Assembly (NCBI GenBank): GCA_037576195.1
Contig: CM075101.1
Location: forward strand, 43,338,001 to 43,402,000
Direction: 5' to 3'
DNA: 64,000 nucleotides
Source of the DNA: Phytoseiulus persimilis
Lineage: Eukaryota > Arthropoda > Arachnida > Mesostigmata > Phytoseiidae
The notes beneath the pieces were generated by a model. That model was not told the DNA's origin. It saw only the letters and a list, made by a program, of their open reading frames with translations, and did no database searches. Positions 20,880 through 31,734 of this stretch are shown here, in pieces. Position 1 is the first letter of the stretch; every line of letters begins with the position of its first letter. The position numbers were made by a program, and so were the translations under genes.

Positions 20880-21470
20880 AGGTGGTTCTAGACTATGCAA
20901 TTGTGTTGAATATTTCGTGACTTGCGATTAGGCTTTGCAGCGGTTATCCCACCGCACGGTCTCGAACGCGTACCTCGGCGACTCGCAGAACAAGTTCTGC
21001 AAATCAGCTGCTCCTCCCGAGATCGCGACTTCAGTTCGGTTCGATTCTTGTTGGGGTAGAACCGTGCGAGGATGAAACCGAGCACCCTCGACGATATATT
21101 CTTCTTGCGAAAAGCATTCCAGAAAGAACTCTTGTGAAGCGAAAAATTGTGTTCCAGAGAACTTGTCTCTCCACCATGTGCCGCAGTCGTTGTGTACATA
21201 TATTGTCCAGTAACTCTTACAAGCGGATGCTTCCTTGACGTGAACCCTAAAATTCCCCGGGGCGAGTTTTCTCAACTAAGAAGCATACTCATTTGTTTGT
21301 TCTGTCGTATTCGTGCCTATTTTCGGTTCAAATATGCCGAAGATATGATCAGGGGCTTCAAAAAACTGAGTTGTCGGTTCTATGACTACGGAATCATCTG
21401 GTTTCCGACGTTATCGCTATGAAGCTCATTGCAAAATATCGCAGCCATGCCCAAGAATACTCAATGAATG
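20880..21470. other. Unassigned stretch with one 115-codon minus-strand frame
   Basis: The frame at 21275-20928 translates to a Cys- and Trp-containing product (NDCGTWWRDKF near its start). It matches no family I recognise and does not continue the BEL pol. It may be chance. Confidence 0.3.
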
Positions 21471-21473
21471 GCT

Positions 21474-21556
21474 TGCGGTTATTTGCGGTTATAACCGCGG
21501 TTATCGGTTAACCATAACCGCGGTTATTTGAAGATGCGGTTATTTGCAAATCCTAT
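21474..21556. repeat. Cluster of GCGGTTAT words with two identical palindromes
   Basis: The 14-base perfect palindrome ATAACCGCGGTTAT occurs twice within about 45 bases, with GGTTAACC between and further GCGGTTAT copies on both sides. Position about 450 bp left of the MULE coding region suggests it could be part of that element's end, but this is not shown. Confidence 0.75.
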
Positions 21557-21994
21557 TTGCCGATACTCAGAGACAGCGGCAGTTTTCTGATCTTCTCCGG
21601 CGGAGCTAAGCTGACGCTCCAAAAATGGCGCGCACGGAATGGCGCTCATGTTTCCGCGTCACCTCCGCCGGTGATGTAATGAGCTGGGATCAAAATCAAA
21701 ACTGCTCCTGAACCTCGATTGATTCGGAATTCGCACTCGGAAAAGAATGCGTTCAGGACTGTACACCGTATAGGTCGACCCAGGAAATATGGAAAAACTT
21801 CATCTGCGAGATTCGCGCAATCAGAGAGATAGAGCCGACGACCACGAACTTGTTCGGACTTGTACGGTCTTCCCAAACCAAGACGAGCCTTCGAAATATC
21901 TCGGAGCCGTTAGCGTTCTCTCAAACGGAATCCTTAGTTCACAACATCATGGCCTCATCCAGCAATAACGCTGACGTAGAGGGGCCAGCGAGGC

Positions 21995-22924
21995 AAAGTG
22001 AAGAAGGATCATGAAGGACACCTTTACGTTAAGGACAAGCTCAGTAAGGATGGTACACTCCAATTCTGGATGTGTCACCGCGTCGGCTCTTATGAATTAC
22101 GCTTGCATTCTCTGGTGTCAACGGGCGAAGTCGTGATCGTAAACGGCGAACACAGCGATGAGCCCGACCCGGCTGCGATTGAGATGGCCGGATTGCGACA
22201 GAACTTGGAACGCCGCGCGCTGACCACACAGGAGTTACCGGTTCAAATAATGCGAAAAGTGTTTGAAACATCTTCGTGAACAGCAAAACTACTCGCTCCG
22301 CGTAGCGACGCGCTGTCGAAGATAGTGAATCGCGCCCGGAACCGCACCACGAAGGCTCCCGTCAATTACCAGGACAGAGCGTCGATTGTCATTCCCCCTG
22401 AGTACACAGTATACCGAAGCGAGCCCGGCCTTTCGGAGCGGTTCTTACTCGGCGATACCGGCGAGTTTCCACGTATCATCTCTTATGACTGGAACTCTCA
22501 GACTCAAACTTGTCTATTTGACCCCTGGAATCATGGGCCATCTTCAGCGTTGCTAGTAGGACTAACGGCTGTCTTCGTTGTAGGCGCAGGCGATCAAAAA
22601 CGAATCCTCTTCTTCGGTAGAGAAGCCGTTTGTCAATGGATAGGAATGTCTCGGAAGGTTTATGTCGATGGGACATTCAGCCTCGCACCTCCCGGATTTT
22701 ATTGAATCGTCGTCGTACTCGCTGAACGGGGCGCTCCTGGCGGTCTCAGCCTGGTGTTTCCCGTCTGTTATGCACTCCTGCCGAACAAGACCGAAGAAAC
22801 GTACGATCGGCTGATTCAACTGATCCGGTCAGCGTGGCCTGCCTTCCGACCAGCAATATTCTCCACCGATTTCGAGCTCGGTCTCATCAACGCTTTAAGA
22901 AAAGCCTTCCCCACCGCCCAGTGC
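21995..22924 (+). pseudogene. MULE transposase relic, 5' part (FLYWCH plus DDE core)
   Basis: The first frame (21998-22279) resembles a FLYWCH zinc finger (DGTLQFWMCHRVGSYELRLHS, broken here by divergence) ending in SDEPDPAAIEMAG. After a stop and frameshift, 22325-22705 and 22754-22930 carry the MULE core: KVYVDGTFSLAPPG (first Asp) and IFSTDFELGLINAL (second Asp), with VCYALLPNKTEETY between. A TGA interrupts at about 22705. The reading is then cut at 22924 by the gypsy element and resumes at 28885. Confidence 0.82.
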
Positions 22925-23072
22925 TGTAAGGTGTTCTTTATAACCACACTTTTATCCTCGTGTGTGAGATGCACAACTGCCGGTTTATTTTCCTTTCTCT
23001 ACCCTCTCACTCGCGCGTCGGCGTGAGGGCGAACCGCCGCACTCTTTTGAATATGATTCGTATCTACTGACA
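22925..23072 (-). repeat. Gypsy 3' LTR
   Basis: 148 bp, nearly identical to 28732-28879; visible differences are CTCTACC versus CTCCACC and GGCGTGAGGGCGAA versus GGCGTTAGGGCAAA. The left edge abuts the AGTGC target. Confidence 0.92.
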
Positions 23073-23327
23073 TCTCCGACCTTTGTCGATTATTGTTGTT
23101 TCACAATTCTTATTAAGACAACCTGCTGAATGCTGTGACTACTGTATACTGTTATATGACTGATTTGAATCTCTTCGGTCTCTCCATACACTATGGTCAT
23201 CGGAGCGCTGCTTTTTTTTTCTCTGTCCGCATTCTTTGACCACCAACTCTGAGTGTGACGCTGAGGACGAACACCAACTATAACTTACAAATACTGCTAT
23301 GTCCAACAGCCTCACCTCCACATCAGG

Positions 23328-25355
23328 CTAGTACCCAAATCTTGAGGGTCGCGTGACCGTTCTCCCACTTCTGGTTGTGAAGCCATCCGGAAGCTTCGCT
23401 CCGTCTTTGTATTTCTTCGTTATCCGATTCGCCGGCGGAGAGCTCCATGCTATTTTCCGAAGCTCGTTTGATGTATCCTGCACCGGTTTCTCCGTCACCC
23501 TCGACTTTCTGATGTGGGGGAACGGCACCGAGGGGAACAACGGCTTCCCGCTCGAGGGCGGTAGCCTGGTGCCCTCCGCCCTCGATTCTACTCGCTCTTC
23601 TGGAGCCATCTTCAGCAGTCTACGATTACGCACAACACAGATACCGTTTCTCTGTCGCACCTCGTAAGTCCTGCCATTCAAGGTTCTGACCACTGTGCCG
23701 ACGTCCCATGTTTTCGCGTGTCCGACTGGTTGGATACGTACTCGGTCTCCGACCTGCAACGGTGGTAGGTCGACCGCCTCGTTGTCATGATTTCTTTTCT
23801 GTTCTTCGCGTCGTTTGGCGATCTGTTGCTCCACTTGATGAATAATTCGAGGTCGTAGAGACTCATCGGTAGTGGGTAGAATGGATCGAGTGGTTCTGCA
23901 CAGAAACTTCTGCGCTGGTGATGCCCCGTCTTTCTGTGGTGTGTTCCGCCATTCGAGCAGAGCTAGCTCGAGGTCCGATTTTCCCCACGAAGTTTTCTTG
24001 ATGATTCTTTTCGCAATTTTGACAGCTGATTCTGCCTTTCCATTGCTTGAGTGGAAATGCGGTGAGCTCACGTGATGTCGTGTTTTCCACTGGTTCAGAA
24101 ACTCCTGGAATATGTCCGATAGATATCTCGGATCACTGTCCGACCTAAATTGTCTGGGACGACCGAATGCGGCGAAGAGTCTTCTCGTGACTTCTATGAG
24201 CTGTCTCGCAGTGGCCGTTGTTCCCAACGCGTCGAGATGGAAATAGTCGCTGTATCCGTCAACCGTGACCACGAACTGTTTGTCTTCCCACTCGAACACA
24301 TCCTGATGCACTATATCCCAAGGATGCCTCGGGATTTCTCCACTTATCAGTTTTTCGCTCGGCTGCTTATCGCTGTACGTCTGGCATATCTGACACGCTT
24401 CCACCATCGTTTTGGTCATATCATTCTTCATCCCCGGGCAAAATATCGCTCCTCGAGCTCTGCGAAACGTCGCCTCGAAGCCCAGGTGCGGCCGATGGCT
24501 CCGTTGCAACATGTCTCTACGGAGATTCTTCGGTATGAAACATGCTGTGCCTACGAAGACTATGCTGTCGTCGGCTCTGATGTCGTCCTTCACCGCCCAG
24601 AAACTCGCCAACATTCTGTCCTTTGAAATCGGCTTTTTCCTCTGCACTGCCCGTATGAGTCTTACACATTCGCTGTCTCGCATTGTGTGTTGTCGAATTT
24701 CTTCAAGAACTGGATCCGATACGATGCTTCCGTCATGTATTCTGATGTTCTCTAGTTCCATTCGATAGAGAGTTTCCGTCACTGGTACCCCATTTGGATC
24801 TCTGAGAGGTGCACGACTCAAAGTGTCCGCTATGACATTCGTGGACCCCGGTATGTACTTGACCTTGAAGTCATACCTCTGTGAAGTGAGTCTCATCCTC
24901 TGGAGCCGTCTAGGACAGGCCTCCAAGGATTTCTCGAAGATGCGCACCAGAGGCTTGTGGTCCGTTGCAATCGTCACGTCCTTCTTGCCATAAAGTAGGT
25001 GATCCCAGCGTAGACAGCTGGAGACAATGGCCAATGTCTCCTTTTCCAAGGCAACGTACCCTTCTCCCGCCTCTGATAAAGCATGCGAATGATAGCAAAT
25101 TGGTCTGCCGTCCTGGAGCATCACGGCTCCCACACCTTCATCTGAACTATCTGTCTGGATGGTCACCGACTTGTTAACATCGTAGTACGCTAAGGTTGGC
25201 GAGCTGATCAGTCGCTCCTTTATCTCCTTGAATGCTTTTTCTTGAGGTTCCATCCATGCGAATCTGTTATCCTTCTTGATGGTCTCCCGCAGTGGTGTCG
25301 TGAGTTCCGATAACCTCGGGATGAATTGAATGTGATAGTTCACCATACCCACCAT
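23328..25355 (-). pseudogene. Gypsy pol: end of RT, RNase H and integrase
   Basis: The open 675-codon stretch begins in the RT connection region and continues with RNase H (IQTDSSDEGVGAVMLQDG, then ATDHKPLVRI), an integrase zinc region (HRPHLGFEATF with CQICQTY), the integrase core (VTVDGYSDYF, FRSDSDPRYL) and a C-terminal DRVRIQPVGH segment. It stays open to 23328. It is separated from the upstream RT by the SINE at 25352-25540 and by a TAG at 25693-25695. So this half is preserved while the whole gene is broken. Confidence 0.9.
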
Positions 25356-25540
25356 ACAAATTTCTTATGTGGTAAAAAGAGGATTTAATTTATATCAGAA
25401 TTAAATCTGAACCATCTTAAGACCCAAGCCCACCGCCCGCAATGGGATTTGCGAGGCGATAGGGAGTGTTACTGAAGCAATACCGAAAGGTGAATCCGGG
25501 ACACTCCTGAGGGCTGGCTGAGAGGTTCAGCCGAAAACAG
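25352..25540 (+). mobile_element. SINE copy 1 (5'-truncated) inside gypsy pol
   Basis: A 189-bp non-coding insert is flanked by a perfect 15-bp target duplication, AGTTCACCATACCCA (25337-25351 and 25541-25555), the long-duplication hallmark of LINE-driven insertion. Its body (TTTCTTATGTGGTAAAAAG at the left, GAGGGCTGGCTG then GGTTCAGCC at the right) matches the copy at 43622-43835, which retains a tRNA-type B box missing here. Confidence 0.88.
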
Positions 25541-25555
25541 AGTTCACCATACCCA

Positions 25556-26857
25556 AAAACCGTTCCACTGCCTTCGCATCCTTTGGTCTTGGTAGATCTG
25601 CTATGGCCTTGATCTTGTTCGGATCTGGTTTGACTCCTTGGTGTGAGATAATGTGGCCCATGTATCGGACTTCTCTGAGACCCACCTGAAGTTTCTATTT
25701 GTTGAACCTCAGTCCGATCTCTCGGGCTCTTTGGAATAGGGCCCTCAGATTCCGATCATGGTCCCTTTTAGCTTCCTCGTCGTTGTCTCCGACTCCGTAC
25801 ACCAGAGTGTCGTCAGCTATGACCAGTATTCCTCTCAAGTTTTCGTATGCTTGGACTTGCCGTCGTTGATATTCTTCGGGCGCTGACGCGATACCCTGGG
25901 GCATTCGTAAATATCGATATCTCCCAATCGGACTCCAGAATGTCACGAGGTCTTTGCTGTCTTCGTGTAGCTCCAGTTGGAAGAACCCATCCTTGGCATC
26001 GCAAATGCTGAACCATTTCGCATTCGCAAGCAATGGTAAATGATCCTCAAACGTGGGCATAGCATACCGCGGACGCTTGATAGCCTTATTCAGCTCCGCC
26101 GGGTCTAGTGTAACGCGTACACTACCGTCCGGCTTGGGTACGACCACCGAGTTAGATATCCATTCCGTTGGGTGGCTGACTTTTTCTATGATTCCATCTT
26201 TTTCCATCTTCTTGATTCGCTCAATGAATGCTTCTCTGGTTGCTATAGCCGGCCTCCTTGGAGCGGCTTGCTTTGGTGTAACCGTGTCCTCTATTTCAAT
26301 TCTGACAGGAGGTTGTATGCGCCCCAGTCCTTCGAATATGTCTTGATATTCCTTGAGAATTTCGACCGTTGTTTCATCTTCTTCTGCTTTATAGACCCTT
26401 TCCACGTTCTTGTGCAGTTGGATGATTCCCATCCTCAAGCGCACTTGACCGGAAAGCAGAGTATCTACGTCTTCCCGGAAAACTTGGAATGGAATGCAAT
26501 GATGCTGCTGATCGTATTGACATCTGAGGTTGAACTCTCCTAATGACTTCATCCTCGCATTGTTGTACGCTTTGAGAATTGTTGCTCGTGCTTCATCGAG
26601 TTCTTGTGCTACTCCGTTCGCTTTTAGGACGGTTCGATACGTTCTCAAACTCATTGCTGATATGGTGGCTCCTGAGTCAATTTGTGCTCGCAGTCTCTGT
26701 CCTCCTGAAAGGCTCAGCCAGGCGAAAAATTTCTTTCCACTCTGTTTCTCTTCTGCCGGTTCCGACACAGCATATCCTATGTCTTCTTCCTCCTCCATGA
26801 GGTAACGGTCATCCCCGTGTTCTTCCAGCGGTTCCGCGATTTCCTCCTTTTCGACTC
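25556..26857 (-). pseudogene. Gypsy pol: protease and reverse transcriptase
   Basis: The frame from 26798 to 25695 carries a retropepsin core, QIDSGATISAMS, and RT motifs: NSVVVPKPDGSVRV, FSICDAKDGFFQLE, PQGIASAPEEYQ and the catalytic VIADDTLVYG. It then hits an in-frame TAG at 25693-25695. Codons continue in the same frame beyond the stop up to the SINE. Upstream, the frame continues to the mariner boundary at 26859. Apart from these three lesions, the region looks conserved. Confidence 0.9.
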
Positions 26858-26859
26858 TA

Positions 26860-27790
26860 CCAGGTGTATACCTATGAAACCGGACGATTTTTTCAAAAAC
26901 GGAAAATTCTCATGTAACAAGACAAAATATTTTATTTCATTCGAAGTATGCTCCTTCATTAGCCACACAACTGGTCCATCTTTCGGGAAGTTTTCGGATT
27001 CCTTTGCGAAAGAAGTCTTCTCCCTTGGAGGCGAACCATGAATCGAGCCATTTTCCAATTTCTTCAAATTTAGCGAGGTGCTGGTTGGAAAGTGCGTGCC
27101 CGAGGGATGCGAACAAGTGATAGTCCGACGGGGCAAGGTCGGGGGAGTATGGCGGGTGGGGTAGGACCTCCCACTTCAGAGCACCAAGCGTCTCGCGAGT
27201 CAGCTTCGCAGTGTGGGCCGGTGCGTTGTCATGGAGCGAAATGACACTCTCGTGTCTCGTCGATGTTTGTCGAACTTCTGAATCTTCCCAAGAGCATGTA
27301 GGCGCTTTGAAATCGTCTTCTGAGTCACGCCGAGCTTCACTGCGAGTTCCGACTGGCTTTGGGACTTGTCTTCTGCCAGCAGTTGCTCCAGAGCGTCATC
27401 ATCGAACTTTTTTTCGGGTCTTCCACGAGGATCGTTGACAATGTTGAAGTCTCCGGTTCTGAACTTCCGATACCACTCATAACACTGTGTCCGGCTCAGG
27501 GCATGGTCGCCGAATGCTTCTTTGAGCATTGAATGAGCTTCTGGAGCAGTTTTGCCAAGATGAAAGCAGGTCACCAGGGTTCCCCGCAAAACGGCGTTTT
27601 CGGGCACATAGTCACTCATGATCGATAAATCGCCAAATTTTTCCTGGCACGAAGTTCCGCGCTCTATCAAGTGCCTCAAGTAGCAGACTGTTATAGGTAA
27701 ACGACGGAGAAAAATTGGCGCGAAATTAAAAACCACAGCCGATGGCAGCGCCCCCGGACGAATCGTCCGGTTTCATAGGTATACACCTGG
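26860..27790 (-). mobile_element. Internally deleted mariner element
   Basis: The ends are inverted repeats starting CCAGGTGTATACC (26860) and mirrored at 27778-27790, followed by a shared CTATGAAACCGGACGAT. TA flanks both ends (26858-26859 and 27791-27792), the mariner target duplication. At 931 bp it is shorter than the roughly 1.3-kb family norm. It lies at the gag/pol junction of the gypsy element. Confidence 0.92.
26930..27640 (-). pseudogene. Mariner transposase with the catalytic middle deleted
   Basis: The N-terminal half (about 27620-27260) has the paired helix-turn-helix region: LGKTAPEAHSMLKEAFGD, then YEWYRKFRTGDF and VTQKTISKRLHALGKI. The frame then jumps to the C-terminal catalytic blocks: LHDNAPAH near 27235 and PDLAPSDYHLF near 27140. 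The segment that would hold the first catalytic Asp is missing, and the two parts are out of frame. The protein cannot be an active enzyme, though the element ends could still be recognised by a transposase from elsewhere. Confidence 0.88.
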
Positions 27791-27792
27791 TA

Positions 27793-28649
27793 TATACTCG
27801 TTGCGTGTCTCCTGATTTGCATGCGAGCTCAAAATGAATAGCTTTTCTGCAACGTTGACATCTATAGCCGAAAGCTGGGCATTGTCTGGGTAGATGATGG
27901 CTACCGCAAAACGTGCATATCGTATTTTTCTGTCGCCTTTGACTATAGGCTCCCGAATTAATTGTTCCATTCCCTCGGTGCCACTGGTTTCGACTTGGCC
28001 TCGCTGGTTTCATAAGCTGCCTTCGAGATGATAGCTGCAAAGCTCTGTCTTCTGTTTCCTTCTTCCTGAACTCCGGGAGGTGCTCATTGTTGGCTTCTGC
28101 TCTTCTCATCACCATCAGAACATCCTCTAGAATCCATTTTTTGCCTTGTTCTGCCTCGAAAATCGTCCGTCTCGCTTGCTCCAGGTTTGTGCCGCATATC
28201 AACTGGTTGATCGTCAACTCCGTCTCGTCTGAGAATTTGCATGGCTTTACTGCTTTCATGATACGATCGAAGAAGTCTGAGACCGATTCGCTCTCCCTTT
28301 GACGCATTTTTGTGAATACGTGTCTGTGGAAGTGTATGTTTCCGTGTGGAGCGAATTTTGTGTCAAGTTGCCTGATGATTTCTTTCAGGGTTCTGCAAGG
28401 GCTGTCGGCGATTGCTATGTCGCCTGGTATGATGGATCCCAAGTTCATACTCCTCAACAGCTGTCGATTGTGGTGACCGAAACAAGCACGGAAGATTGCT
28501 ACCTGTTTGGCTGGAGTTTGAGCATATATTTCTTCCACCAAAGCGAAGTCTGTGAAAGCCTCCTTGAAGTCATTCCAGGCCTCGCTGTTGTCTGATGCTT
28601 GAAGGGCTCGGAACGCTTCTGGTTGTCGAGTTTTCTTCTTTTCTGCCAT
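27793..28649 (-). pseudogene. Gypsy gag (separated from pol by mariner)
   Basis: The frame starts at the ATG at 28647-28649 and reads MAEKKKTRQPEAFRAL. It shows a helical capsid-like body and a C-terminal Cys/His region (CTFCGSHHLPRQC, then CQRCRKAIHFELAC). Gag forms the particle that packages element RNA. The mariner interrupts just after the second knuckle. The codon phase across the mariner is preserved, which indicates that gag and pol were one continuous frame. Confidence 0.88.
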
Positions 28650-28731
28650 TTTCCTGTGGTTGTGCTGCTTGTTCTTCTAATCTCTGGTTCTCTCCGTTTT
28701 TTCTTTTTTTTTCTTCTGTCTCACTGCGCCA

Positions 28732-28879
28732 TGTAAGGTGTTCTTTATAACCACACTTTTATCCTCGTGTGTGAGATGCACAACTGCCGGTTTATTTTCC
28801 TTTCTCCACCCTCTCACTCGCGCGTCGGCGTTAGGGCAAACCGCCGCACTCTTTTGAATATGATTCGTATCTACTGACA
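28732..28879 (-). repeat. Gypsy 5' LTR
   Basis: Partner of 22925-23072. The right edge abuts AGTGC, beyond which the MULE frame resumes. Confidence 0.92.
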
Positions 28880-28884
28880 AGTGC

Positions 28885-29090
28885 CACGGATGTTTGTTTC
28901 ATTCGAGAAACCTCAAGAAAAAACTCGTTGAGCTGTCTCTGATGGCGCGCTACAGGAACGAACCCAGTTCGGGCTAAACGCAAGGATGACCACGGCCCTC
29001 GCTTTCGTACACCCTGTCAATCAGCCGCTGAATCGAGCCAGTGATCAACTAGTCAACTCTGCCACCAATGCATTTCAGGATGGGGTAACA
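28885..29090 (+). pseudogene. MULE transposase relic, 3' part
   Basis: Directly after the gypsy target duplicate the translation gives GCLFHSRNLKKKLVELSL, the block that normally follows the second catalytic Asp in MULE transposases, then after a stop ARMTTALAFVHPVN, another family block. The frame is soon lost. This shows the gypsy element landed inside a MULE. Confidence 0.8.
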
Positions 29091-29337
29091 TAAAGATCCA
29101 TGGATTATGATCACTGAATCGCTGTGTTCTGTTTTTCGCCGGGATCTATCGCCTGTGAGGAACTTGGGGAGTAAAAATTGCCTGGGTCTCGCCGAATTGG
29201 CTCATTTGACAGGCTGGTGTTTGCCAAGTTGGTTCATCAGCCCAGTTGCTCGTCTCAATTCCAGTGGTAGAGAAGCGACTGACAGATGTTCGCGAACACT
29301 CATTGAATGATCTAGACCGGATAAGTTGTCGGACCGA

Positions 29338-29449
29338 TAGCGACGAGCTGTCCGGCGACGAGTTACCCCAGCGACGAGTTGTCCCGCGATGAGTCGCTCT
29401 GGCGCCGAATCGTCAGCGAAGAGCTGTCCGGCGACGAGCTGTCCTGCTC
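29338..29449. repeat. Short 15-bp tandem repeat
   Basis: The word GACGAG or GATGAG recurs at 29342, 29357, 29373 and 29388 in units close to GCGACGAGCTGTCCG. The array ends just before a Tc1 transposase scrap. Confidence 0.75.
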
Positions 29450-29650
29450 CGCATTGAGAACCTCTGGGGAGCGTTAGCTCCGCTCGTCTATACCAATGGG
29501 AAGCAGTACAACTCACGAGAAGGACTGAAACATGCGATTCTTTCTTCTTGGGCCAGAATTGGGGAACGAGACATAAAACCTCTCTATGATTCTCTCCCAA
29601 GGCGCATTTTTGAGGTCATCAAGGCTAAAGGGGGTTCAACGAAGTATTAA
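29450..29650 (+). pseudogene. C-terminal scrap of a Tc1-family transposase
   Basis: About 66 codons read RIENLWGALAPLVYTNG, then LKHAILSSWARIG and LYDSLPRRIFEVIKAKGG, ending in TAA at 29648-29650. This is the tail of Tc1-type transposases; the Glu of IENLW is the third catalytic residue. The rest of the enzyme and the element ends are absent; a 15-bp repeat lies directly upstream. Confidence 0.85.
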
Positions 29651-31730
29651 CCTTCGAGAATTCCAAAATCGTGGAACAAATCAGCCCATCAATAATCGGA
29701 TCGAAAAAATATTCCATTGACTTGATCGTGGTGATGCTGGTAGTATTCCATGGCAGCATGAACGTCATCTCTGTTTGTCACCAGGAATAGTCCAAAGAAC
29801 TCGACCGGAGATAATTTCGTGTTGCGGGCTGTACTCTGCCTGGCCGGTCCGTACTACAGAACCGTCGCAGCTCATAGCTGACGCTCTCTCTCCCTCCCAG
29901 AATGGGCCTCCATCAGCCTTGCTCCGGGACTGTGATCGTAAATCGTAACCCATAGTAGCCGCCTCCCGAATTCGTCTGGAGCAGCCATGTTGTCCGGAGG
30001 TCTCATGATGGTCCTTGTCGGTTAGGCGAGTAGCGAGTTGCGGCTGTGGGCCAAAGTGTAGCAAACAATCTTTAGTGTAGCAGACGGATTCGAGGAAAAG
30101 GGTAAGGCGACATCCGATGCACTGGTAGAGGAGTCGCGCACTATTCAAATCAAGGGGGTTTCCTTGAGGGCGTTGGCGCTCGGACAGGCTCTGGAAACCG
30201 CGATTAACGCGGAACGCGAGGTGTTCAGACGATGCTGCTGGAGGCAATGCCCGGAGGAATGGGCATGGATGATCCGAAAATCATCACATTCTCATCTTCG
30301 TGGATTCCCCAAGTCGATGCTATCGCTATCAAGCCGGAAGATGGGGCATGCGCGTGGATATTCCAATCGAAGACCTCTCACCTTGGGGAAACAAAACCGA
30401 CATGGTTCATCCGTTGAATGACTGAGCACCAAATTCTCGGTTGTACATTCAGCGATCGGTCTAAGGAAAGAGACTCTGATTCGGGCTGAAATCGGGCCTA
30501 TGAAACGGGTATACGACATTTGGACCAGGATTGAGTGTGCATGGATGCATTCGGGCTGTCAGCGACGAGGTGCTGCGACGCGCCAAATTGAAAAGCAGTA
30601 GGGTGCTGAGCAGCGCTCAGTCACCGCCGTATTGTCGAGGACTAACGTATGACTCTCAAACTCCTGTGACTTCGATATGGACAGAGCGACGCCCCCAGAG
30701 TTACCGCTTCGCAAGAACTAAATGTTGTCAAGGGAGTCACCTCTCATTAGGATCGTAGCCTGATCTGGGGCAGAAAAGGAATGAGCTAAATTTTGCTTCG
30801 ATTCGAATGAATCGGTTGAACTGGATCAGCATAGGACCGATTGTCTGGACGGCAAATATAGAGTTGGGATTCCGGGTGAATCATCCGCCTGGCATGCTTG
30901 CACTTATGGCGGCAACGGAAATTCTAAATTCGATCATTGCTAAATCCGCTTCTGACGGCCTGCCGGTTGAATTCCCCCGACTTGGCGACTGGTTCACAGA
31001 CGTCTTTGCGGAAGCCGACTGCGGATCCTGTCATGCTTGACTACATTTCTACCGACTCCGTCCTTGCAGCGGGCGCATCGTGCTCGCTCAATCCTGTCAA
31101 TCTTCATGCCGCGTAGATTTTTCTCGTAGTGCAAGACTGTATCTCGAATAGAAACTGTGTAGCCTCCGAAATAGTGCTTGGTAACGCTGTGATCCTGGTT
31201 CTCGTTCCGTCCGCCGAGGGCAAAAGCTAAACAGTTAGTGAAACCCAGACTCCGTCTTCCTCACTATGATGGCAACTCAGAACGCCCATTTTCCCGTTCA
31301 TCTGCATTCAACAATTGCAAGATTCTGTCTTCTTCGCTCCAGTGGCGCGTAAGGTCTTCTGTGTTCCATGGTGCACCATGCAGCGTATTCATTCTTCCCG
31401 TGGTTCTACCCAACCATCTCGCTTTGCCGCATGTGCCACAGAACTCAGCACCCTACAGTTTTTCAATTCAGCGCGTCACAGAACCTTCTCGCCGACAGCC
31501 CAAATGCATTCATCCACATTCGATCCTGGTCCAAATGTCGTATACCCATATGAAACCAGCACCCAGAATATAACGTATGCGATGATCCTACTCCAGTGGT
31601 CTTCTTGGACCGGCCGATATCCTCAACGAGCCCTCGGTTATTTGAATCGGGCTTGCTCCCTCTCCGACTGCCGTGGGTGTCGGCTCCTCCTCTCCCTCGA
31701 AAATATAGACGTTCTGCTACATTGTTTGCG
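29651..31730. other. Unassigned stretch with a repeat end at 30019
   Basis: A copy of the CGGTTAGGCG...AGCGAGTTGC start of the dispersed repeat family lies at 30019-30042, without the rest of that element. Frames at 30232-30417 and 30807-31040 (MNRLNWISIGPIVWTANIE) are open but unrecognised. No RNA gene was identified. Confidence 0.35.
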
Positions 31731-31734
31731 ACCC

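Larger units (their letters stand above)
22925..28879 (-). mobile_element. Ty3/gypsy LTR retrotransposon inserted in the MULE
   Basis: Two 148-bp LTRs (22925-23072 and 28732-28879) have TG...CA ends and are flanked by a perfect AGTGC target duplication (22920-22924 and 28880-28884). The coding strand is minus: gag near 28.6 kb, pol toward 23.3 kb. Just inside the right LTR the minus strand reads TGGCGCAGTGAGAC, placed as a primer binding site. Two later insertions sit inside: a mariner (26860-27790) and a SINE (25352-25540). No env-like frame was seen. Confidence 0.93.

Noticed and set aside
22925..28879. An envelope gene making the gypsy element an errantivirus
   Set aside because: The space between integrase and the 3' LTR is only about 250 bp and holds no env-like frame.
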